From an uncultured Christensenella sp. (GTDB taxonomy: Bacteria; Bacillota; Clostridia; Christensenellales; Borkfalkiaceae): a stretch of DNA of 64,000 bases. The DNA is taken from positions 62,001 to 126,000 of the forward strand of contig CAJTUK010000005.1 of the NCBI GenBank assembly GCA_910579525.1, in the 5' to 3' direction. The translations under genes and the position numbers were made by a program. The notes below the pieces were generated by a model. The model was not told the DNA's origin. It searched no databases and worked only from the letters and a program-made list of their open reading frames with translations. Shown in pieces: positions 7,866 to 14,969 of the stretch (position 1 is its first letter; the number at the start of each line of letters is the position of its first letter).

Positions 7866-8738
7866 ATGACAAGAAATCAAGCACTTTTGTCTGTTTTTGC
7901 TATGTTTGAGGGTAAAAACAGCCATTTAGAAGAAATTGCAAAACTGAAAGAAGTTGCAAACGTGATGCCCTTTACGGAATGGGATGATGCTACTGTAAAA
8001 GATGCCGTTGAGGACTTTATGTCCGTGAACGGCAGAGTCCCTACGGTAACTGATTTTAAAAAAGAGAATGGTTTACCTTCTCATCCTGTAATTAAACAAC
8101 GCTACAAAATTAACTTGCATGAGTGGCTCAATAAAAATTTTCCTACATATTACAAGCCGAAGCCCACAAGGAAACAAGCATTAGAGTTTGCGTATAAAGT
8201 ATTAGAGAAATTACCCGATGCACGGGCAAAAATAGGTGAACTGCTTGACGAATATCCCGTTTGTCGGTGGTCGTCAACAAATATTCTTGATGCGGTTGAA
8301 GAATTTTTCAGGCAGAATGACAGGTTGCCGTATGAAAGGGAATTTATTAAGGCTAACCATTTACCCGATTACGGACATCTGCTTTATAAATACAAGTGTG
8401 GCTTGCGTGAGTGGTACGAAACTTATTGTAATGATTTGTTTATAAAAAATGAAAGTAGGATAAAACCCGTAAGAGATTACCTTAAAGAATTTGCCGAAGA
8501 ATACGAAAGGATTAAACCTATTTCAAAAGAAGAATTTAACCGTATGCGTAATCCGGAAATATGTTGTCTTGCGGAAGTAGTAATGAAGAATACATATATT
8601 TCTAATTGGAATGAACTTTTACAAAAATGTAATCTCCAAAGATATGAAAAAGAAATACCAAAATTGATAACGGAAATGGAAGTTATTATTTTGGACGGCA
8701 GTTTAAATGAATTATATCGATATAATATTAATGAGTAA
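7866..8738 (+). CDS. Protein with two homing-endonuclease-associated-like repeats
   Basis: The gene has its own ribosome site (AAGGAG) and an ATG at 7866, giving 290 residues, but it is also in frame with the truncated sigG upstream. Two copies of a helical module of about 48 residues are visible: AVEDFMSVNGRVPTVTDFKK (residues 45-90) and AVEEFFRQNDRLPYEREFIK (about 135-185). Each ends in a tryptophan-bearing LHEWL/LREWY block. The pattern resembles the repeats beside HNH homing endonucleases that are thought to bind DNA. No nuclease motif is present. Being the first gene inside attL, it could help recombination or its direction, but that is a guess from position only. Confidence 0.6.
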   Translation: MTRNQALLSVFAMFEGKNSHLEEIAKLKEVANVMPFTEWDDATVKDAVEDFMSVNGRVPTVTDFKKENGLPSHPVIKQRYKINLHEWLNKNFPTYYKPKPTRKQALEFAYKVLEKLPDARAKIGELLDEYPVCRWSSTNILDAVEEFFRQNDRLPYEREFIKANHLPDYGHLLYKYKCGLREWYETYCNDLFIKNESRIKPVRDYLKEFAEEYERIKPISKEEFNRMRNPEICCLAEVVMKNTYISNWNELLQKCNLQRYEKEIPKLITEMEVIILDGSLNELYRYNINE

Positions 8739-8743
8739 AATAA

Positions 8744-8775
8744 AGCTCTCACATTTTTGTGAGAGCTACTTTTTA
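8744..8775 (+). terminator. Intrinsic terminator after the repeat protein
   Basis: A 9-bp perfect stem (8744-8752 with 8759-8767) with a 6-base loop is followed by a T-rich run. It isolates the chimeric sigG/repeat-protein transcript from the RNA gene that starts right after it. Confidence 0.85.
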
Positions 8776-8804
8776 TTGACAAAAAATCTATTATTTGCTA
8801 AAAT
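8776..8804 (+). promoter_or_regulatory. Strong vegetative promoter of the small RNA
   Basis: TTGACA (8776-8781), a 17-base spacer, then TAAAAT (8799-8804). This near-consensus promoter would start transcription at about 8811, exactly where the first long stem of the RNA begins. Confidence 0.8.
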
Positions 8805-8811
8805 ACAAACC

Positions 8812-8975
8812 GTCAGACTAATTTAATAATTTTTATCTCGTTGAGTATAGTAATGGTAGAACTATACTCTAATAATCGCTTACAAATCTCAACGAGAAAT
8901 GTAAATTAGTCTGACAACTTGGCGACGAACGGTATATTCTACGGTGTCGTTCTCGCAAGGGAGCGACATCTTTTT
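8812..8975 (+). ncRNA. Structured small RNA of unknown class
   Basis: About 165 bases with no open frame. An outer 14-bp stem (8812-8825 with 8902-8915) encloses a second 10-bp stem (8836-8845 with 8888-8897), which encloses a short hairpin (8846-8851 with 8861-8866). It ends in a terminator hairpin, 8946-8954 with 8959-8967, capped by a GCAA tetraloop and followed by T. A consensus promoter lies just upstream. These parts together make a self-contained RNA gene. It ends against the convergent XRE gene, whose last codons overlap its tail. I do not recognise the family. Confidence 0.7.
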
Positions 8976-9438
8976 ATTTATACGGCGTTCTATCGTCAGT
9001 TCTTCCGAGCAAGTAGTCAACTGAAACATTGAAATGTTTTGCAATTATAATTAAATCATCAATTAATGGTAAGCAATTTAATTTATACCATTGTGCGATA
9101 TTGTTTCGGTGTATAAGTATTTTTTGTGATAATTCGTATTTAGTTTTGATGTTTCTTTCAATTCGTAATTCTTCCAAACGCTCTATAAAACTTTTGGGGG
9201 ATTTGGAGTGGTCGAAGTATTCGTCGTCTGTTATGGCAATTAGGAACTCAACCGAAATATTGAAATAATCTGCAATACGGATTAAAGAGGGCGTCTTGGG
9301 AACGATACCGTAGTTAAAGGCATTAGAAAAAGTTGAACGATTTATACCAATAATTTCAGCTTTTTTATCTTTACTTTTAACTTCAATATCGCTAATCAAT
9401 TCGATAAATCTGTTTTGAAACTCTTTTGAAATTGCCAC
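8974..9438 (-). CDS. Repressor-like protein with two XRE domains
   Basis: Two helix-turn-helix domains of the XRE type are placed in tandem: one around KKAEIIGINRSTFSNAFNYG and one around YELSQKILIHRNNIAQWYKL. Each is followed by the usual SVEFLI or SVDYLLG capping helix. The frame is open to 9558, but the GTG at 9438 is preferred. It is preceded by AAAGGGTTATCAA, nearly the same leader as that of the divergent gene at 9574 (AAAGGGTTATTAA), and it starts right before the first domain, giving 154 residues. The divergent promoters overlap, so the protein probably regulates itself and the SLOG gene. Confidence 0.82.
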   Translation of the reverse strand: MAISKEFQNRFIELISDIEVKSKDKKAEIIGINRSTFSNAFNYGIVPKTPSLIRIADYFNISVEFLIAITDDEYFDHSKSPKSFIERLEELRIERNIKTKYELSQKILIHRNNIAQWYKLNCLPLIDDLIIIAKHFNVSVDYLLGRTDDRTPYK

Positions 9439-9474
9439 CTTGATAACCCTTTGCTCTATTAGACAATAAGCAGT

Positions 9475-9503
9475 TTGCATTGTCGCTATTTTTATTCTAT
9501 AAT
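9475..9503 (+). promoter_or_regulatory. Promoter of the SLOG gene
   Basis: TTGCAT (9475-9480), a 17-base spacer and TATAAT (9498-9503) face right. A leftward promoter for the XRE gene (TTGTCG, 17 bases, TTATAG on the minus strand) overlaps it, the usual layout for a regulator that controls both. Confidence 0.65.
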
Positions 9504-9573
9504 ATTGATAACGCCAAAACGACAATACGCAATGTGTATGTGCTATTAGTGTATGCAATTAAAGGGTTATTAA

Positions 9574-10038
9574 ATGAAATCTTGTGCTTTTTTCGGACAT
9601 CGAAATATGAGTGTAGAACCGTATAGGGAAAAACTGTTAAAAACAATTTTAGACCTAATAGAGGACAAGGGGGTTACGCAATTCTATTCAGGTTTTCGTG
9701 GCGACTTTGATGCTTTTTGTAGCTCTTTGATATTTGAATTAAAAGGCTGTTATCCGCAAGTTAGGAATACAATGGTGCTTTCGTATATCCCCGAAGCATC
9801 TGTTGAAAACGACAATACGTTTATTCTTCCTAAATATTTTGACGATAGTATTTATTTGTTAGAAAGAAGTGTACCAAAACGTTTAGCTATTATTGAAACC
9901 AATAAATGTTTAGTAGATAAAGTTGATTTTATTGTTGCAGGAGTTATGACTCATTATGGTGGTGCATATACGGCTTGCGAATATGCTTTTAAAAAGAAAA
10001 AGCCAATCGTAAGTGTGATTGACGGTTGGGAAATATAA
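9574..10038 (+). CDS. SLOG-family nucleotide-binding protein
   Basis: The start MKSCAFFGHRNM and the loop YSGFRGDFDAFCSSLI fit the SLOG (YpsA/DprA-like Rossmann) family, which binds nucleotides or nucleotide-derived ligands. Near the C terminus, MTHYGGAYTACEYAFKKKKP is the second family signature. Length is 154 residues, a single domain. SLOG proteins are frequent on conjugative elements and next to defence genes, but their ligand is generally unknown. It is divergent from the tandem XRE gene and followed by a frameshifted gene pair, possibly in one transcript. Confidence 0.75.
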   Translation: MKSCAFFGHRNMSVEPYREKLLKTILDLIEDKGVTQFYSGFRGDFDAFCSSLIFELKGCYPQVRNTMVLSYIPEASVENDNTFILPKYFDDSIYLLERSVPKRLAIIETNKCLVDKVDFIVAGVMTHYGGAYTACEYAFKKKKPIVSVIDGWEI

Positions 10039-10060
10039 AATTAAAAAAGAGGTAAAGTTT

Positions 10061-10630
10061 ATGAAAATATTAACAAAGGAACTTAAAAATGACCTTGACC
10101 TTAATGAAGTTCGATTTTCGGTTGATTCAAGAGCAAAAAGAACATTACCAATATTTTTTTTGAACGATAGCTGTGAGGGTGTTTATAAGTCTGACATTTT
10201 AACTGTAAAAACAAAGTTTAATTTGTCGGATAAAGAAAATGAATTGAGATTTATGATATTGCCGGCTACGTTTAATTTTTATAATGACTATTGCGAGTAT
10301 TCGTTGGAAAAAGAAACACACTCTCCCGAAAACGATTTTTTATCTCAATATATAAATAGGTTAAGAGTAATATCTCATCTGCCACAAGAAATTTTAGAGC
10401 AAGTAAAAGACAAACGGTTACTTGCTATGGGATACGCAGAACCGAAAGTGAAAAAAGCAATCATTGAGTATGCGGATGCGAAAACTGAGGCGGCGATTAA
10501 AGTATTAGAAAAAAGTCTTGAAGATTCATTAAATGCCACTGCCGGATTAACTATTTCGGAACAGTTCAAAAAGCATGATTATATTGATTCGTTAGAAGAT
10601 TTATTTTCTGAAACATATATTACAGGGTAG
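10061..10630 (+). CDS. DUF4085-like protein, N-terminal part
   Basis: The ATG at 10061 has a ribosome site (AGAGGT) and gives 189 residues; an in-frame TTG upstream lies inside the SLOG gene and is unlikely. The central part (residues 60-150) has LPATFNFYNDYCEYSLEK and LPQEILEQVKDKRLLAMGY, a pattern I associate with DUF4085 proteins of Firmicutes. That family is usually longer, near 250 residues. The missing C-terminal part is encoded right after, in another frame (10612-10869), so the gene seems to carry a frameshift near 10612-10630. Function unknown. Confidence 0.55.
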   Translation: MKILTKELKNDLDLNEVRFSVDSRAKRTLPIFFLNDSCEGVYKSDILTVKTKFNLSDKENELRFMILPATFNFYNDYCEYSLEKETHSPENDFLSQYINRLRVISHLPQEILEQVKDKRLLAMGYAEPKVKKAIIEYADAKTEAAIKVLEKSLEDSLNATAGLTISEQFKKHDYIDSLEDLFSETYITG

Positions 10631-10869
10631 ATAAAAAAGGTAACGCCATTTACCTTGAATTGGACGGAGAAGAAACGATTATTTTGACCGATGTGGAAAT
10701 ATTGGAAGAAGAAATTAATCCGTTGAATACCTATATAGAATTATTTGAATTACACAAAACAGAGCAGGATTACGAGTTACACTTCTTACTTATGACAAAA
10801 GAAGATAATACAATGGTTGAGGAATTTCATTATTTAACTTACAGATTTAAAGATTTAATGTTCAAATAA
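10612..10869 (+). pseudogene. Displaced C-terminal part of the preceding gene
   Basis: The frame opens at 10612 just before the stop of the previous gene and reads VDKKGNAIYLELDGEE and onward. It looks protein-like from its first codons, before any start codon; the first usable one is TTG at 10660, with no ribosome site. It ends with a natural-looking LTYRFKDLMFK. The best reading is that this and 10061-10630 were one gene of about 270 residues, split by a one-base indel. A programmed frameshift is possible, but no classical slippery heptamer is seen. Confidence 0.5.
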
Positions 10870-10884
10870 GTAATTCGTTATTAA

Positions 10885-11020
10885 GGCGCACCGTTATAAG
10901 AACCTTATAATTTATCGTGAGCAACACATACAATGGTCGAAGAAGGCTCCGAGTTAATCCGAGTACGATAGTAAGCCGTATGAGTTTCAGCCACGTCGTA
11001 ATAATTCTTTGGTGCAGACC
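10885..11020 (+). ncRNA. Possible structured RNA before the cargo
   Basis: No open frame. GCACC at 10888-10892 can pair with GGTGC at 11011-11015, closing a multibranch structure. Inside are a perfect 7-bp hairpin (10894-10900 with 10904-10910) and pairing GGCT/AGCC. A strong terminator follows at 11029. No promoter is obvious, so it may be made by processing of the upstream transcript or act as a leader. Family not recognised. Confidence 0.35.
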
Positions 11021-11028
11021 TAATATAG

Positions 11029-11065
11029 ATAGCGCAACGACAATTTGCCGTTGCGCTATTTTTAT
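11029..11065. terminator. Bidirectional intrinsic terminator
   Basis: An 11-bp perfect stem (11029-11039 with 11049-11059) with a T run on the plus side sits between rightward transcription and the convergent XRE gene that ends at 11068. Confidence 0.88.
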
Positions 11066-11067
11066 GA

Positions 11068-11307
11068 TTAGTCTATAATGTTTTCACGTTTAAATAATGG
11101 AGAATGGAAAAACTCTTCAAGAGAAATATTAAAACTTTCGCAAATGCCGTAAAGTGTACTGACTTTAACTGACCCGCTTCGTTTCTTTTTTATCGATGTT
11201 AAAGTGCTTTGCGGAACACCGCTTGCTTTAAATAAGTCATATTTTGTCATATTTCTTTCAAGACATAACTGCTCTATTCGCAATATAACAGCATCTTCAA
11301 GTTTCAT
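11068..11307 (-). CDS. Small XRE-family regulator
   Basis: This 78-residue protein is a single helix-turn-helix domain: LERNMTKYDLFKASGVPQST then LTSIKKKRSG, with the capping LYGICESFNISLEEFF. The ATG at 11307 has GGAG 6 bases ahead; a TTG 12 bases upstream would overlap that site. Proteins of this size and type commonly control excision and transfer genes on Clostridia elements. In the AT-rich region upstream, the imperfect palindrome TGCTATGTTTAGCA (11359-11372) is a possible operator. It faces away from the starch cargo and seems unrelated to it. Confidence 0.85.
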   Translation of the reverse strand: MKLEDAVILRIEQLCLERNMTKYDLFKASGVPQSTLTSIKKKRSGSVKVSTLYGICESFNISLEEFFHSPLFKRENIID

Positions 11308-11484
11308 TATTATCTCCAACCACTAATTGAAGTATAATCTTTAAAAAAATAAAAATACTGCTATGTTTAGCATTTATTAAATATTATAAAAGATTATGCT
11401 ATATTTAAAATTATATCGCTTTTTTTTGGTCAAAATTCGACAAATTTTTTGTGTATTTTACCAAAATTGTTTTTAAAAAAAGTA

Positions 11485-11537
11485 TTGACAAATTTTGGAA
11501 ATGGGGTACAATATAAGTGTAGTTAATCGATTAACTA
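11485..11537 (+). promoter_or_regulatory. Promoter with LacI-type operator for the CGTase transcript
   Basis: TTGACA (11485-11490), a 16-base spacer, TACAAT (11507-11512), then the 18-bp perfect palindrome TAGTTAATCGATTAACTA (11520-11537) over the expected start of transcription. The same palindrome sits at the same place in the promoter at 17103. A central CG in a 16-20 bp palindrome is typical of LacI-family operators, and a lacI-type gene lies at 19061-19864. Repressor binding here would block the polymerase. Confidence 0.85.
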
Positions 11538-11547
11538 ATTGCGATGT

Positions 11548-11886
11548 ATGATACTTGAAAATGAATTTGAGTGGTTAAATAGCGAACAATTAAAATCAGC
11601 TAACGGTGGACAAGTTGCTGTATTTTGTAATCGGCACGGCGACATCGCTTGTTTGCATTTTATGAAAGATTTTAAAGCAGAGAGAAATTTCTATTGTCCG
11701 ATAGAGGTGTTCGAGCAAGCATCTCGTGAGCAAAAAGAAATTGAAATGTTTGATGACCACAATAATAAATTGCGAGTTCGACCTAACGGGTTTCATAATT
11801 ATAATTCGATTTTCTTCGCAGATGACTTAATTTCAGCCGGTTTATTTGTACAAGAAATTATTAGTCTGCGTGAAAATAAAAATTAA
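11548..11886 (+). CDS. Unknown small protein co-transcribed with the CGTase
   Basis: The frame encodes 112 residues from an ATG at 11548. There is no Shine-Dalgarno sequence: the start lies only 10 bases past the operator, so the leader would be about 30 bases. The protein is acidic and soluble, with no signal peptide, membrane segment or known motif. It ends 17 bases before the secreted amylase and shares its promoter. It might be the remnant of a longer gene cut when the promoter and cargo were inserted. No function is proposed. Confidence 0.5.
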   Translation: MILENEFEWLNSEQLKSANGGQVAVFCNRHGDIACLHFMKDFKAERNFYCPIEVFEQASREQKEIEMFDDHNNKLRVRPNGFHNYNSIFFADDLISAGLFVQEIISLRENKN

Positions 11887-11903
11887 AATTTTTGGGGGTA
11901 AGT

Positions 11904-14099
11904 ATGCATTTAAAGCAAAGAAAGTTGTTGTACTCTGTGGTGGGTGCCATTATTGCATTGTTGTTTGCAATTATTACGTTGGTAACAATGATGCCTTTAT
12001 CAGCATTTGCGGCAAGCAAGGCGATAGACGATGCAAGCGTTGAAAACAATTCAAGTATGTCAACGGATGTAATTTATCAAATTGTTACTGACCGTTTTGT
12101 TGACGGCGACTCATCGAACAATCCGTCGGGAGAAATTTATGATAAAAACAATTTGAAAAAGTATCACGGCGGAGATTGGGTAGGCATTACACAAAAGATT
12201 AACGAGGGATATTTCACAAATATGGGCGTAAGCGCAATTTGGATTTCTTCTCCCGTTCAGAACAGCGATTACATTGACCCTTCAAACGGTTGCGCTCCTT
12301 ATCACGGATATTGGGGTCGTGATTTCTTCTTGCCGAATCAGTATTTCGGAACTATGGAAGAATTTACAACTCTTGTATCTACTGCCCACAGCAAAGATAT
12401 AAAAGTAATTATAGACTTTGCGCCTAACCATACTTCGTTTGCGGTTTATGACGGAATTAAACAGCCGAACGACGGTGCGCTCTATAAAAACGGAGAATTG
12501 GTAAGTACATACAGCGACGATACGAAAGGCGTATTTAATCATGTATCTGACCAATGGGCGGAATTTGATACTTGGGAACATACGGTTTATGCGCCGTTAT
12601 TCGGTTTAGCCGATTTAAATCAGCAAAACGCAATAACAGACCAATACTTAAAAGATGCAATAAAAGTTTGGCTTGATGCAGGTGTAGACGGCATCCGTGT
12701 TGATGCAGTAAAACATATGTCATTGGGTTGGCAGAAAAACTGGGTAAATAGCATTTATGACTATAAGCCCGTATTCATCTTTGGCGAGTGGTCGCACAGC
12801 GCTACGACTTCCGAACCTAATATGGAGAACTTTGCGAACGAAAGCGGTATGAGCCTTTTGGATTTCAGATATAACACCGCAGTTCGCAGTGCGTTGGCTA
12901 ACGCTTTAACAAGCGGTTACACAATGAAAGATTTTCATAATACGATGATGGATATGGAACAGGATTATGACTGTATCAACGACCAAGTTACTTTCTTGGA
13001 CAACCATGACCAATCTCGTTTTATGACGGAAGCAGGAAACAACAAATTAACTTTGGACATCGCATTTGCGTTGCAGATGACTTCCCGTGGTATTCCTTGC
13101 GTTTATTACGGAACTGAACAATATATGAGCGATGCCGCAGGCGGTAAGAGTGACCCTTATAACCGTGCAGATATGACAAGTTTCGACCAGACTTCAAGAG
13201 CTTATCAGATTATTTCCAAACTTGCTCCTTTGCGTAAGTCTAATCCGGCTCTTGCTTATGGCTCGACACAGGAAAGATGGCTCAATGACGACGTTTATGT
13301 ATATGAAAGAGTTTTCGGCAATAACGTAGTTATGACGGCAATTAACAGAAATCAGAGTACAGGTTATCAGTTAGAAGGATTACTTTCAAGCCTTCCCAAC
13401 GGAACATATAACGACGTGCTTGGCAACTTGCTCGGCGGCGGCAATATTTCCGTAACAAAGGGAAAAGTATCTGACTACTATCTTGGCGCAGGTCAAGTTG
13501 CTGTATGGGAATATACGGCAGACGATAACGATTCGCCTATAATCGGTAATATAAACCCGAAGATGAGCAAGGCAGGTAATACTATAACTATTACGGGTCG
13601 TGGATTTGGCTCTAATGTAGGTAGTGTTGCTTTCGGCGTTGAAAATGCTCAAATCGTTTCGTGGTCTGACAGCCTTATAAAGGTAGTCGTTCCTACGGGC
13701 GTTGTGGGCGATGTTGATGTTGTAGTTACTACTTCCACAGGAGTAGAAAGTGCGGCATTCAGCGGCTTTAAGGTTTTATCCGGTTCACAGGTATCGGTAC
13801 GCTTCAAGGTCAATAACGCAACAACAAATTACGGAGTAAATGTCTACATTGTAGGTAATGTTCCCGAATTGGGTGCGTGGGATGTTTCAAAGGCAATAGG
13901 CCCGTTGTTCAATGACACTCCGACAATCGGTGTTTATCCGACATGGTTCTTTGACATCAGCGTTCCGGCAGATACCAAAATCGAATACAAATTCGTTAAG
14001 ATAGACGGCGCAGGAAATGTTACTTGGGAAAGCGGTATGAACCATACTTATATTTCTCCTTCAAGTAATACCGGCGAAGCTACGGTAAACTGGCAATAA
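11904..14099 (+). CDS. Secreted CGTase-type glucanotransferase (GH13)
   Basis: This 731-residue protein has a signal peptide (residues 1-36, ending LSAFA). It then has the five-domain A-B-C-D-E plan of cyclodextrin glucanotransferases: GH13 barrel, C domain, an IPT/TIG domain (about 550-635) and a C-terminal CBM20 starch-binding domain (about 638-731). Catalytic residues by my count are D267 in GIRVDAVKH, E295 in FGEW and D369 in LDNHD. The segment PLFGLADLN puts Phe233 where CGTases have their central Tyr/Phe, which favours cyclisation. However, HMSLGW has Leu where CGTases have Phe (KHMPFGW), so a more hydrolytic maltogenic activity is possible. The start has a GGGGGT ribosome site; an in-frame TTG upstream is rejected. 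Probably repressed through the operator at 11520. Confidence 0.88.
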   Translation: MHLKQRKLLYSVVGAIIALLFAIITLVTMMPLSAFAASKAIDDASVENNSSMSTDVIYQIVTDRFVDGDSSNNPSGEIYDKNNLKKYHGGDWVGITQKINEGYFTNMGVSAIWISSPVQNSDYIDPSNGCAPYHGYWGRDFFLPNQYFGTMEEFTTLVSTAHSKDIKVIIDFAPNHTSFAVYDGIKQPNDGALYKNGELVSTYSDDTKGVFNHVSDQWAEFDTWEHTVYAPLFGLADLNQQNAITDQYLKDAIKVWLDAGVDGIRVDAVKHMSLGWQKNWVNSIYDYKPVFIFGEWSHSATTSEPNMENFANESGMSLLDFRYNTAVRSALANALTSGYTMKDFHNTMMDMEQDYDCINDQVTFLDNHDQSRFMTEAGNNKLTLDIAFALQMTSRGIPCVYYGTEQYMSDAAGGKSDPYNRADMTSFDQTSRAYQIISKLAPLRKSNPALAYGSTQERWLNDDVYVYERVFGNNVVMTAINRNQSTGYQLEGLLSSLPNGTYNDVLGNLLGGGNISVTKGKVSDYYLGAGQVAVWEYTADDNDSPIIGNINPKMSKAGNTITITGRGFGSNVGSVAFGVENAQIVSWSDSLIKVVVPTGVVGDVDVVVTTSTGVESAAFSGFKVLSGSQVSVRFKVNNATTNYGVNVYIVGNVPELGAWDVSKAIGPLFNDTPTIGVYPTWFFDISVPADTKIEYKFVKIDGAGNVTWESGMNHTYISPSSNTGEATVNWQ

Positions 14100-14164
14100 A
14101 TTTGCGAAACTGTTAACTTATTAAAGTCTAAATATTTGAGTGCGTTACACTTAAAGAAAGGATG

Positions 14165-14200
14165 GGCGTGGCGTATTAATGCCACGCCTTTACTTTCTTG
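14165..14200 (+). terminator. Terminator after the CGTase gene
   Basis: An 8-bp GC-rich stem (14165-14172 with 14181-14188), extended outward by AAGAAAGG against CTTTACTTTCTT, is followed by a broken T run. Moderate terminator, ending the CGTase transcript. Confidence 0.6.
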
Positions 14201-14228
14201 AGATTATTGAAGTCAGCGGTAAAATTTA

Positions 14229-14948
14229 ATGAAAAATAAAAATATAGCTTTTGTTTGTTGTGTATTATTAAGTGTTGCGCTTTCTGTGCTTTCGATTTGT
14301 TTGCATTTTATTTCGTTTGATAACGAAAAAGATGCAACAAGTATATTTAATGAATGTTTATATAACATTGTAGAAGTTAAAGCTAAAACCGATGGTATTG
14401 GGGAGAGTTTTGGCACAGGTGAAATTTTATCTTCTAATGGTAGAATAATTACTAATTCGCATGTCGTTACATATACACGTTTAGGTGTAGTAAATGAATT
14501 TGAAAAATACTATATTAGGTTTGCTTATGAAGATGAATATCGTGAGGTAAGACTTGAAAAATATAATACGGAATTAGATTTGGCGGTTTTATATTTTGAA
14601 GATATAAAGGGTTTAAATATAAAACCGATAAAGTGTGGGAATTCAAGTATTATAGAGTCGGGCGACAATGTATATGCTGTCGGAAATGCATCCAATTATG
14701 GTATAGGTATATTTCAAGGTATTGTAAGTATTCCACTTGTAAATATTGAACTTGATGGATTGACAAGGGCTGTTATTCAATGTGATTTAACTATTGCTGC
14801 GGGTAACAGTGGGGGTGCGTTATTGGATAAAAGTGGGGAGATGATAGGTGTAACAACATTTAGGACTAAGGATATGTCAGGCAATGTTATTTATGGAATA
14901 GTTTATTGTATTCCAATAAATACGGTACTTGAATATATAAATGAATAA
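14229..14948 (+). CDS. Membrane-anchored HtrA-like serine protease
   Basis: The N terminus is an uncleaved-looking membrane helix (residues 5-30), so the protease domain should lie outside the cell. The triad is readable: His in ITNSHVV, Asp in ELDLAVL and Ser in AAGNSGGALL. This is the chymotrypsin-fold part of the HtrA/DegP family; the PDZ domain of full HtrA is absent at 239 residues. The ribosome site is weak. It is the first of three genes (to 16938) that interrupt the starch cargo and have no clear link to it. Cleavage of the next gene's product is a possible role, from position alone. Confidence 0.85.
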   Translation: MKNKNIAFVCCVLLSVALSVLSICLHFISFDNEKDATSIFNECLYNIVEVKAKTDGIGESFGTGEILSSNGRIITNSHVVTYTRLGVVNEFEKYYIRFAYEDEYREVRLEKYNTELDLAVLYFEDIKGLNIKPIKCGNSSIIESGDNVYAVGNASNYGIGIFQGIVSIPLVNIELDGLTRAVIQCDLTIAAGNSGGALLDKSGEMIGVTTFRTKDMSGNVIYGIVYCIPINTVLEYINE

Positions 14949-14969
14949 AATTTTAGGAGGTGTTTTCGT

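Noticed and set aside
8812..8915. Nested inverted repeat as terminal repeats of an insertion sequence
   Set aside because: No transposase frame lies between the arms, and promoter and terminator positions fit an RNA gene better.
10019..10060. Longer start (TTG at 10019) for the DUF4085-like gene
   Set aside because: It lies inside the SLOG coding region with no ribosome site, while ATG 10061 has one.
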